NCBI GenBank assembly: GCA_019752295.1
Contig: JAIEMK010000011.1
Coordinates: forward strand, 83,817-147,816
DNA: 64,000 nucleotides
Source of the DNA: Chitinophagaceae bacterium
Lineage (GTDB): Bacteria > Bacteroidota > Bacteroidia > Chitinophagales > Chitinophagaceae
Reading direction: 5' to 3'
The position numbers were made by a program, and so were the translations under genes. The notes under the pieces were generated by a model. That model saw nothing but the letters and a program-made list of their open reading frames with translations, was not told the DNA's origin and made no database searches. This document shows positions 55,291 to 64,000 of this stretch, in pieces. Positions within the stretch are counted from its first letter, which is position 1. Every line of letters starts with the position of its first letter.

Positions 55291-56256
55291 TTATTGGTCC
55301 GATAATTTAAATAAACTATCTACAAATTCATCTTTGTTGAATAAGATTAAATCTTCAATTTTTTCGCCCACACCAATATATTTTACGGGAATTTTAAACT
55401 GATCGGCAATGGCCAATACTACCCCACCTTTTGCGGTTCCGTCTAATTTGGTGATGGACAAAGCTGTAACTTCTGTTGCAGCAGTAAACTGGCGGGCTTG
55501 TTCCACTGCATTTTGGCCGGTAGAACCATCCAATACCAGCATCACTTCGTGTGGTGCGTCGGGGATTAGTTTTTGTATCACCCTTTTTATTTTACTCAGC
55601 TCTTCCATGAGGTGAAGCTTATTGTGTAACCTTCCTGCTGTATCAATCAATACCACATCCGCATTTTTCGATATCGCGCTTGCTACGGTATCGTAAGCCA
55701 CAGCACTGGGATCCGAACCCATGGCCTGTTTTACAATCGGCACGCCCACTCTTTCGCTCCAAATGGTTAACTGATCAACTGCAGCAGCTCTGAAAGTATC
55801 TGCAGCGCCCAATAGCACATTCATTCCCGCAGCTTTATAATGATATGCCAGTTTGCCGATAGTAGTTGTTTTGCCTACTCCATTTACCCCTACCACTAAA
55901 ATTACATATGGCTTCTTCCCCGGAGGAGCAGTAAAGCTTTTGTAAGAATCTTCTACCGCGTCTACCAACACACCCTTAATCTCTTGTTGCAGAATTTGAT
56001 TAAGTTCCGATACCCCGAGATATTTATCTTCTTTAGCTCTTTTTTCAATCCTTTCAATTATTTTGATTGTCGTTTCAATGCCTACATCCGCCCCCACTAA
56101 TGCTTCTTCCAAATCGTCCAAAACGGCTTCATCAATGGAAGTCTTACCTGCAATTGCTTTGGTGATTTTTGCCAGAAACCCTTCCTTGGTTTTCTGCAAT
56201 CCCTGATCTAGGCTTTCTTTTTCTTTTTTACCAAATAACTTTCCTAAAAAACTCAT
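55291..56256 (-). CDS. ftsY: Signal recognition particle receptor FtsY
   Basis: 321 residues. Short N-terminal acidic/basic region, N domain (about 20-110) and GTPase G domain: GVNGVGKTTTIGKLA, DTFRAAAVDQL, DTAGRLHNK and TKLDGTAKGG. It docks SRP-ribosome complexes at the inner membrane. The long acidic A domain seen in proteobacteria is absent, which is common in other phyla. It follows the DUF4295-rpmG-rpmB group after a terminator. Confidence 0.96.
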   Translation of the reverse strand: MSFLGKLFGKKEKESLDQGLQKTKEGFLAKITKAIAGKTSIDEAVLDDLEEALVGADVGIETTIKIIERIEKRAKEDKYLGVSELNQILQQEIKGVLVDAVEDSYKSFTAPPGKKPYVILVVGVNGVGKTTTIGKLAYHYKAAGMNVLLGAADTFRAAAVDQLTIWSERVGVPIVKQAMGSDPSAVAYDTVASAISKNADVVLIDTAGRLHNKLHLMEELSKIKRVIQKLIPDAPHEVMLVLDGSTGQNAVEQARQFTAATEVTALSITKLDGTAKGGVVLAIADQFKIPVKYIGVGEKIEDLILFNKDEFVDSLFKLSDQ

Positions 56257-56315
56257 AAACGCTTTATTATACAGTGTTATACCATTCGCATTTAAAACCG
56301 ACCTATCGCAAAATA

Positions 56316-56346
56316 CAAAAAGCCTTCCCGAAAAAGGGGAAAGCTT
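56316..56346 (-). terminator. Terminator of the rpmB-rpmG-DUF4295 operon
   Basis: Minus-strand stem AAGCTTTCCC/GGGAAGGCTT (one G-U pair) followed by TTTTT, between the DUF4295 stop and ftsY. Confidence 0.8.
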
Positions 56347-56369
56347 TTCAATATATTCTTGTTGACCAA

Positions 56370-56543
56370 TTATTTCTCGGCTAAGAAATCCTTCACCTTA
56401 TCCTTGTGTACGATCGCTTCCTTGAAAGTGTACGCACCGGTTTTAGGGCTACGAACGGCCTTAATTACTTTAGTCCAGTTTTTTGCTTCAGCTGATGCTT
56501 TAGCATCTTTTACTTTAGCGTTTTTTGAAGCTGCCTTTGCCAT
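56370..56543 (-). CDS. DUF4295 small basic protein
   Basis: 57 residues, found by reading the minus strand from the ATG at 56543: MAKAASKNAKVKDAKASAEA at the start and KVKDFLAEK at the end, with KAVRSPKTGAYTFKEAIVHK between. Lys/Ala-rich, ribosomal-protein-like. It belongs to the family regularly found next to rpmG in Bacteroidota and probably associates with the ribosome. It starts 2 bp after the rpmG stop. Confidence 0.9.
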   Translation of the reverse strand: MAKAASKNAKVKDAKASAEAKNWTKVIKAVRSPKTGAYTFKEAIVHKDKVKDFLAEK

Positions 56544-56545
56544 GA

Positions 56546-56728
56546 TTATTTAATTTCTTTATGAACGGTTACTTTTTTCAGAATTGGGTTGTACTTCTTC
56601 AGTTCAATACGCTCAGGCGTATTTTTCTTATTCTTTTTAGTGATATAACGGCTAGTACCCGCCATTCCACTGGTTTTGTGCTCTGTGCATTCCAGGATTA
56701 CCTGAACCCTGTTACCTTTCTTTGCCAT
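56546..56728 (-). CDS. rpmG: 50S ribosomal protein L33
   Basis: 60 residues. [18 protein letters not shown], then [20 protein letters not shown] and [15 protein letters not shown], typical L33. The usual zinc-binding Cys pairs are not present (one Cys only), so it is the C-minus type. Second gene of the rpmB-rpmG-DUF4295 operon. Confidence 0.97.
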   Translation of the reverse strand: MAKKGNRVQVILECTEHKTSGMAGTSRYITKKNKKNTPERIELKKYNPILKKVTVHKEIK

Positions 56729-56756
56729 TGTATTAGGTAGTTTTCTTTGTTAATAG

Positions 56757-56993
56757 TTAGATCTTAGATCCGTTCAATCTCATTTCTTTGATCACTGTTG
56801 AAAGACCATTCTTATTGATCGTTCTTAAAGCTTCAGTAGAAACTTTCAATGTAACCCAACGGTCTTCCTCTGCGAAGAAGAAACGCTTTGTTTGTAAATT
56901 GGGCAGAAAACGACGCTTGGTCTTGATGTTTGAGTGAGAAACACTATTACCAGTTTGTGGCTTTTTACCTGTAACCTGACATACTCTTGCCAT
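56757..56993 (-). CDS. rpmB: 50S ribosomal protein L28
   Basis: 78 residues. [38 protein letters not shown] and the C-terminal [16 protein letters not shown] are family-typical. First gene of the operon, 28 bp before rpmG; the promoter should lie in 56994-57164. Confidence 0.97.
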   Translation of the reverse strand: MARVCQVTGKKPQTGNSVSHSNIKTKRRFLPNLQTKRFFFAEEDRWVTLKVSTEALRTINKNGLSTVIKEMRLNGSKI

Positions 56994-57164
56994 GACTCTT
57001 ATTTTTTCGGGACGGCAAAGGTAGGGAAAACTAGCAATTTACCAATACCAAATCCCTTTTTTTTATTTAATTTATACACCAAAAGGGGAAAAATCCTTTT
57101 GATAACCGTTTCATCCGCTATTTTTCCACATTCGGCCTGCAAAGTTAGCGCTATTTATCAGTAA

Positions 57165-58859
<1,695 letters not shown>

Positions 58860-58974
58860 TTACGATTTCATAATTCGGCTTTTGTCCTCAGGAGGCTGTT
58901 TTTATTTCACGCGGATGACGCGGATGAAGCAGATTTGCGCAGATTTTATTTAATTAGAGTTGCAAAATTAGTTT

Positions 58975-59000
58975 CCCCTCCAAACCATGGTTTGGAGGGG
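58975..59000. repeat. 26-bp perfect palindrome, copy 2 of the dispersed element
   Basis: CCCCTCC-AAACC-AT and its exact complement. Outer bases as in 37063-37088; inner bases differ on both arms so that pairing is kept. Confidence 0.85.
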
Positions 59001-59050
59001 AAATATTTCTTTTACCTTTTATTTTTTATTCTCTTCTATTTTGACTTTTG
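58997..59050 (+). repeat. 54-bp T-rich tail of the dispersed element, copy 2
   Basis: Identical to 37085-37138 in the same orientation; both copies sit just past the stop of a minus-strand gene (lptD-like and tsaD). Confidence 0.88.
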
Positions 59051-59087
59051 GTTTTTGAATTTTGAATTTTGAATTTTAACTTTAAAA

Positions 59088-60113
59088 TCACCATTCCGCT
59101 CTTGCACTGGGATGGCTGTCGAGGCCGGTAAACTGCGCAGACTGATATTTATGAAATGCAGTGATAGCAATCATTGCAGCGTTATCAGTACAATATTCAA
59201 AAGAGGGTATAAAAATTTTCCATCCATGCTTTTGACCCATTTCCTGCAAAGATTTTCTTAACCCCGAATTAGCGCTTACACCACCGGCCAAACAAATCTG
59301 CTTGATCCCGGTTTTTGCAACCGCTTTCTTTAATTTTTTAAGTAGAATATTTACAATGGTATATTGAACCGATGCACAAAGATCATTTAGGTTTTCTTCA
59401 ATAAATCCCGGCTCCTGCTTTTGCAAAAAATAGAGAATCGATGTTTTTAATCCGCTAAACGAGAAGTCAAGTTCTGGAATCTGGGGTTCGGCAAATTTAA
59501 ATTTCAAAGGATCTCCCATTGCTGCATAACGATCTATCAATGGTCCGCCGGGATAAGGCAGACCCAACAATTTAGCAGTTTTATCAAAGGCTTCGCCTGC
59601 AGCATCATCAATTGTTTCACCAATCACTTCCAGTTCCAGCGCCGATCTTGCAACTACAATCTGAGTATGTCCACCACTCACTGTTAAGCATAAGAAAGGG
59701 AACTGCGGCTTATTTTCCGGAATAAGATTTGCCAGCACATGAGCCTGCATATGATGCACTGCAATCAATGGCTTATCAAGTGCCAGCGAGAGCGATTTTG
59801 CAAACTGTACACCCACCAATAAACTGCCGATCAATCCGGGAGCCTGCGTAAAAGCAATAGCAGAAATTTTGGAGAGTCGTTCCTTTGCATCCAATGCAGG
59901 AAATGCTTCTGTGAGGCAGCGTTCCACAACCGGAACAATATTTTGCATGTGCGCTCTACTAGCCAGTTCAGGAACTACTCCACCATATTTTTCGTGAACA
60001 GATTGTGTTGCGATGCTATTCGACAATATTTTTCCGTCCACACAAACAGATGCAGAGGTTTCATCACAAGACGATTCGATAGCTAAAATGGTAACAGTTT
60101 CTGATGCATCCAC
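59088..60113 (-). CDS. tsaD: tRNA N6-adenosine threonylcarbamoyltransferase TsaD
   Basis: 341 residues. ILAIESSCDETS at the N-terminus, GGVVPELASRAHM, metal ligands in VHHMQAHVLAN, LTVSGGHTQ, and the C-terminal CLAGGVSANSGLR are all family hallmarks. It completes t6A modification of ANN-reading tRNAs and is essential. The MacB-type permease gene lies 28 bp upstream on the same strand, so the two may share a transcript. Confidence 0.97.
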   Translation of the reverse strand: MDASETVTILAIESSCDETSASVCVDGKILSNSIATQSVHEKYGGVVPELASRAHMQNIVPVVERCLTEAFPALDAKERLSKISAIAFTQAPGLIGSLLVGVQFAKSLSLALDKPLIAVHHMQAHVLANLIPENKPQFPFLCLTVSGGHTQIVVARSALELEVIGETIDDAAGEAFDKTAKLLGLPYPGGPLIDRYAAMGDPLKFKFAEPQIPELDFSFSGLKTSILYFLQKQEPGFIEENLNDLCASVQYTIVNILLKKLKKAVAKTGIKQICLAGGVSANSGLRKSLQEMGQKHGWKIFIPSFEYCTDNAAMIAITAFHKYQSAQFTGLDSHPSARAEW

Positions 60114-60141
60114 GCAGCGAAGTTAATAGAAACGGTTATTA

Positions 60142-61389
60142 TTATTTTGTTCTGATCGCAACTACAGGATCCATTCTTGCTGCAATAAACGCAGGAATGA
60201 TGCCTGAAATAATTCCTAGTACAATACAAATACTGAGTGCCAGCGTAATAATATTGGGAGCTATAAATATCGGGAAGGGCAGGATGCTACTAAGCCCCAG
60301 CGCCAATAACCAAACTAAAAACAGTCCTACCAAACCACCAATAATACATAGGAATGCGCTCTCTATCAGAAATTCTGTAAGGATGGTTCCTTTTTTTGCA
60401 CCGATTGCTTTCTTAAGTCCGATCTGACTGGTTCTCTCCCTCACGGTTACAAACATAATATTGGCAACACCAAAAGCTCCCACTATCAAACTCAATCCTG
60501 CAATGGCCCAACCACCGGCACTAACCTGTCCAAAGAAACCTTTAATCTGTTCACTAAACATGGCCACATCATTGCAAGAAAAATTATCTTCTTCAGTGGG
60601 GCTCAAACGTCTGAGCTGCCGCATTACACCTGTAAGTTCATCCTGCAAAGCCTTTGAAGAAATTTCCGGCCGGCCTTGAACTAATATAGATGGATTCGAA
60701 AAATCAGGATTATATACAGAGGCGAAATACTGGTAGGTAACCATCACACATTGATCATAATTAAATCCTCCAATCATGCTCTGACCCTGCTTCTGAATAA
60801 TACCAACAACAATTAATCTCCTGCCACTATATGAGATCTCATTCCCTACAGCCTTCTCTGCTTTCCCGAATAATTCTTCAGCAACTTTATCTCCAATAAT
60901 ACAGTTAGGTGTGCCCCTCGTAAAATCAGATTCATTTAAATAACGGCCATAAGAAATGTCGATCGTTTGAATTTTATTGAACTCTTCAGAGACCCCATAA
61001 ATGCCCACATTATTTAAAATATTATCCTTATAACTCACGTTCACATTGTTATTCAAAAAAATAGACGCATAAGAAGCCAGTTGACTTTTTTCACGAACTA
61101 TTTTCATCTCCTCATATTTCGGAACGGGCCGCTTTACATATTTCCACCAAGGATAATCTGGACCGCCACCATAATTCCATTTGTCGATATAAATAGTATT
61201 GGTTCCAAGTGTTTTAATATCGTTTTGTACTTTCTGTTCCAAACTATCTACTGTTGCCAGCACACCGATAATACAAAATATACCAATGGTGATGCCAAAC
61301 AATGACAAAAAAGTGCGTAGTTTATTTACCTTCAATTCCTGCAAGGCCATTTTAAAACTGGTCCAGAGAATTCCTAGTTGTTTTAACAT
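60142..61389 (-). CDS. MacB/FtsX-type ABC transporter permease
   Basis: 415 residues. One N-terminal membrane segment (about 22-46, LRTFLSLFGITIGIFCIIGVLA), a large MacB-like periplasmic domain (about 50-270) with GISYGRYLNESDFTRG-type sequence, and three C-terminal membrane segments forming the FtsX domain, with RERTSQIGLKKAIGA between. No ATPase gene is adjacent; the partner ATPase must be elsewhere. Likely a mechanotransmission exporter or lipoprotein/peptide transporter; the substrate is unknown. Confidence 0.9.
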   Translation of the reverse strand: MLKQLGILWTSFKMALQELKVNKLRTFLSLFGITIGIFCIIGVLATVDSLEQKVQNDIKTLGTNTIYIDKWNYGGGPDYPWWKYVKRPVPKYEEMKIVREKSQLASYASIFLNNNVNVSYKDNILNNVGIYGVSEEFNKIQTIDISYGRYLNESDFTRGTPNCIIGDKVAEELFGKAEKAVGNEISYSGRRLIVVGIIQKQGQSMIGGFNYDQCVMVTYQYFASVYNPDFSNPSILVQGRPEISSKALQDELTGVMRQLRRLSPTEEDNFSCNDVAMFSEQIKGFFGQVSAGGWAIAGLSLIVGAFGVANIMFVTVRERTSQIGLKKAIGAKKGTILTEFLIESAFLCIIGGLVGLFLVWLLALGLSSILPFPIFIAPNIITLALSICIVLGIISGIIPAFIAARMDPVVAIRTK

Positions 61390-61591
61390 GAATCAAATGT
61401 AAACAAGTCATTGGGTGTTTTTCCTGTTTTTATGTGAGCGGTCGTATGAAGTTCAGGCTGGCATTTAAAAATGAAGCAAGGGTTAATCAATTTTTCAAAT
61501 TTATTCATTATAAAAATAACTAATGCATAAAAACCATATTAAATAAATCGTATAAAATCAAAGTTTTAAACAATGGCATTGGTTCATGCAT

Positions 61592-61599
61592 TATTTTTG
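61592..61599 (+). promoter_or_regulatory. Possible sdhC promoter -7 box
   Basis: TATTTTTG fits TAnnTTTG and lies 29 bp before the sdhC ATG. No well-spaced -33 box seen. Confidence 0.35.
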
Positions 61600-61628
61600 C
61601 ATCGATTTCTCAAATCTAAACTTGCATT

Positions 61629-62294
61629 ATGACCTGGAAACAAGTCTTCACTTCGTCCGTAGGAAAGAAATTAATTATGGGCTTCACCGGAATTTTCCTC
61701 ATTCTTTTTTTAGTGGTACACGCGGGATTAAATGCCTGCATCTGGGCTAACGACAATGGCCAAATGTTTAATCAGGGCGCTCACTTTATGGGTGGCAACG
61801 TTGTTCCTCGCATTCTGGAGATCGGGTTATTTGTCGGACTAGTCTTGCATATTGTGCAAGGTTTGATGTTAGAAGTATCTAACCGTAGTAAAAGAGGAGT
61901 TGCTTATGCCAATAGTTATAAAGAAGGAAGTAAGTGGTATAGCAGAAGTATGGGAATTCTTGGAACCCTTGTTTTGTTATTCCTGATCCTGCACCTATCT
62001 GATTTCTGGTTACCCAATCGTGCTCATCAGAATTTTGTTTTGGGTGAAGAAATTAATTTATACGAAAAAATGAAAAATACTTTCAGTGTGTTGTGGGTAG
62101 TAATCGTATATGTGCTGGGATGTTTATCATTAGGCTATCATCTGGCACACGGATTTCAAAGTGCTTTTAAAACCATTGGAGTACACAACAAAAAATATAA
62201 CCTGATGCTTACCGGTATTGGTTATGGTTTTTCAATCATCATCACACTGGCTTTTGTAATGATGCCAATCAGTTTTTATTTGGGTTGGCTGTAA
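61629..62294 (+). CDS. sdhC: Succinate dehydrogenase/fumarate reductase cytochrome b subunit
   Basis: 221 residues with five membrane segments, the Bacteroidota/epsilonproteobacterial type (single large cytochrome b subunit). Candidate haem-ligand His residues are in LVVHAGLNA, LVLHIVQG, LILHLSDFW and GYHLAHGFQSAF. It anchors the complex and passes electrons to or from menaquinone. sdhA follows 101 bp downstream. Confidence 0.93.
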   Translation: MTWKQVFTSSVGKKLIMGFTGIFLILFLVVHAGLNACIWANDNGQMFNQGAHFMGGNVVPRILEIGLFVGLVLHIVQGLMLEVSNRSKRGVAYANSYKEGSKWYSRSMGILGTLVLLFLILHLSDFWLPNRAHQNFVLGEEINLYEKMKNTFSVLWVVIVYVLGCLSLGYHLAHGFQSAFKTIGVHNKKYNLMLTGIGYGFSIIITLAFVMMPISFYLGWL

Positions 62295-62395
62295 TCACAA
62301 ATTTTAATTTCGAATGTTGAATACAATCCGCGAATAGCTTGCAATTCAACAAAACAAAAAACAGAATATTCTAATCATAGTAAACATTTCGATGT

Positions 62396-64000
62396 ATGTT
62401 AGATGCCAAAATCCCTTCGGGGCCTTTAGACGATAAATGGACAGATTATAAGGGACATTGCAAACTGGTGAACCCTGCCAATAAACGCAAACTGGAAGTG
62501 ATCATTGTAGGTACAGGTCTTGCAGGCGCATCTGCTGCCGCTTCACTTGGCGAGTTGGGATATAAAGTAAAAGCATTCTGCTATCAGGATTCTCCCCGTC
62601 GTGCGCACAGTATTGCTGCACAGGGAGGTATCAATGCCGCAAAAAATTATCAGAACGATGGTGATAGTATTTTTCGTTTGTTCTATGATACTATTAAAGG
62701 AGGCGACTATCGCGCACGTGAAGCCAACGTGCATCGGTTATCAGAAGTGAGTGGAAATATTATTGATCAGTGTGTTGCACAGGGTGTTCCATTTGCGCGC
62801 GAATATGGTGGTTTATTGAGTAACCGTTCTTTTGGCGGTACACAGGTTCAAAGAACATTCTATGCCGCCGGTCAAACTGGTCAGCAATTATTGATAGGTG
62901 CTTATCAGGCCTTGGAAAGACAAGTTGCACTAGGTAATGTAAAAATGTATTCGCGTCACGAAATGCTCGATATCGTTAAGATCGATGGTAAAGCCCGCGG
63001 TATTATTGCACGTAATTTGGTGACTGGAGAACTAGAACGACATTTTGGTCATGCAGTTTTATTGTGTACCGGAGGATATGGTAATGTGTTTTATTTGTCA
63101 ACCAATGCAATGGGATGTAATGTTACCGCTGCATGGAAAGCTCATAAGCAAGGCGCCGCATTTGCTAACCCGTGTTTTACACAGATCCATCCTACTTGTA
63201 TTCCCGTAAGTGGAGACCATCAGTCAAAATTAACACTGATGTCAGAATCTCTGCGTAACGATGGACGTATCTGGGTACCTAAAAAGAAAAACGACGAAAG
63301 AAAAGCGATCGATATTCCGGAAGAAGAAAGAGATTATTATCTGGAGCGCAGGTATCCTGCCTTTGGAAACCTTGTGCCACGCGATGTTGCATCGAGAGCC
63401 GCTAAAGAAAGATGCGATGAAGGCTATGGCGTAGGTACCAGCAGGCAAGCTGTTTATCTTGATTTCGCAGATGCCATTGTTCGTTACGGAAAGATTGAAG
63501 CAGGTAAGGAGGGAAACGACAATATGAGCATCGAAGAAATCATTGTGTTGGGTAAAGAGGTAGTGAAGGAAAAATATGGTAACCTATTCGACATGTACGA
63601 AAAGATTACAGGAGAAAATCCTTACGAATTGCCCATGCGTATCTACCCTGCTGTACACTATACCATGGGGGGGCTTTGGGTTGACTATGAATTACAAACA
63701 TCTGTTGCTGGTTTATATTGTTTGGGTGAAGCTAATTTTAGTGATCACGGTGCGAATCGTTTAGGAGCTTCTGCACTCATGCAAGGATTGGCAGATGGTT
63801 ATTTTGTTATTCCATATACTTTGGGAAATAATCTGGCAGAAGAAATTTATAATAAAGCAATCGAAACTTCACACCCTGCTTTTGAAGCAGCAGAGAAGGA
63901 AGCATCCGACAGGATTCAAAAACTGATGGGCGTTAAGGGTAAGCAATCTGTAGAAAGCTTCCACAAACGCCTTGGTAAGATTATGTGGGACAAATGTGGT
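62396..64000 (+). CDS. sdhA: Succinate dehydrogenase/fumarate reductase flavoprotein subunit, 3' partial
   Basis: Open from the ATG at 62396 ([15 protein letters not shown]) to the window end, 535 codons with no stop. The FAD-binding loop is [15 protein letters not shown]; the His that binds FAD covalently is in [14 protein letters not shown]; active-site pieces include [44 protein letters not shown] and [17 protein letters not shown]. It oxidises succinate or reduces fumarate with the iron-sulfur subunit, expected just outside the window. Residues are missing only at the C-terminus. Confidence 0.96.
   Translation, partial: MLDAKIPSGPLDDKWTDYKGHCKLVNPANKRKLEVIIVGTGLAGASAAASLGELGYKVKAFCYQDSPRRAHSIAAQGGINAAKNYQNDGDSIFRLFYDTIKGGDYRAREANVHRLSEVSGNIIDQCVAQGVPFAREYGGLLSNRSFGGTQVQRTFYAAGQTGQQLLIGAYQALERQVALGNVKMYSRHEMLDIVKIDGKARGIIARNLVTGELERHFGHAVLLCTGGYGNVFYLSTNAMGCNVTAAWKAHKQGAAFANPCFTQIHPTCIPVSGDHQSKLTLMSESLRNDGRIWVPKKKNDERKAIDIPEEERDYYLERRYPAFGNLVPRDVASRAAKERCDEGYGVGTSRQAVYLDFADAIVRYGKIEAGKEGNDNMSIEEIIVLGKEVVKEKYGNLFDMYEKITGENPYELPMRIYPAVHYTMGGLWVDYELQTSVAGLYCLGEANFSDHGANRLGASALMQGLADGYFVIPYTLGNNLAEEIYNKAIETSHPAFEAAEKEASDRIQKLMGVKGKQSVESFHKRLGKIMWDKCG

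Noticed and set aside
56359..56553. 64-residue plus-strand ORF
   Set aside because: It is the shadow of the DUF4295 gene on the other strand, which matches a known family in the expected place next to rpmG.

Overview
The window reads as chromosomal DNA of a Bacteroidota bacterium. The evidence is type IX secretion partners (PorP/SprF, a type B gliding-motility C-terminal sorting domain), a SusC/SusD pair, TAnnTTTG-like promoter boxes, DUF4295 next to rpmG, and a Bacteroidota-type succinate dehydrogenase. The gene families and their order suggest Chitinophagaceae; this is an inference, because no 16S gene is present. The DNA is AT-rich by eye, and no CRISPR array, transposase or integrase gene was seen.

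Layout. (1) 1-5.5 kb: a partial PorP/SprF gene faces a CHU_C secreted protein-PorP-OmpA/PD40 cassette. (2) 5.8-13 kb: a seven-gene L-fucose catabolism operon (permease, mutarotase, two SDRs, GH29 fucosidase, FAH-family hydrolase, lactonase) with a divergent IclR regulator; the L-fuconate dehydratase is absent. (3) 13-19.4 kb: housekeeping genes (rlmH, rhomboid protease, tilS, glnS) and small envelope proteins. (4) 19.4-30.5 kb: an island with susC/susD, a Tat-lipoprotein amidase, a broken S9 peptidase, a DUF1349/PD40 protein and a NIPSNAP protein, bounded by perfect 61-bp direct repeats. (5) 30.5-35.5 kb: an orphan histidine ammonia-lyase, two glycosyltransferases, hicAB, tRNA-Arg(TCT) and a 26-nt tRNA fragment. 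(6) 35.5-43.6 kb: ung, plsC and an envelope block (LptD-like, N-acetylmuramoyl-L-alanine amidase, MCE protein, OstA-like protein). (7) 43.6-50.8 kb: nhaA, prfB with its programmed +1 frameshift, a GT4 protein facing a GH130 glycoside phosphorylase fused to a response-regulator receiver domain, and RNase P RNA. (8) 50.8-64 kb: Smr protein, APC permease, prenyl synthase, ftsY, DUF4295-rpmG-rpmB, a YbiT-type ABC-F protein, tsaD, a MacB-type permease, sdhC and a partial sdhA.

Most unusual observations: three copies of an 11-bp core at the island edges whose flanks are exchanged as if by recombination; a 72-bp leader shared (67/72) by rlmH and an unrelated secreted-protein gene 5 kb away in inverted orientation; two dispersed 26-bp perfect palindromes with compensatory arm changes and an identical 54-bp tail; the GH130-receiver fusion; and an ABC-F protein with one composite ATP site apparently dead (degenerate Walker A, Walker B Glu replaced by Gln).
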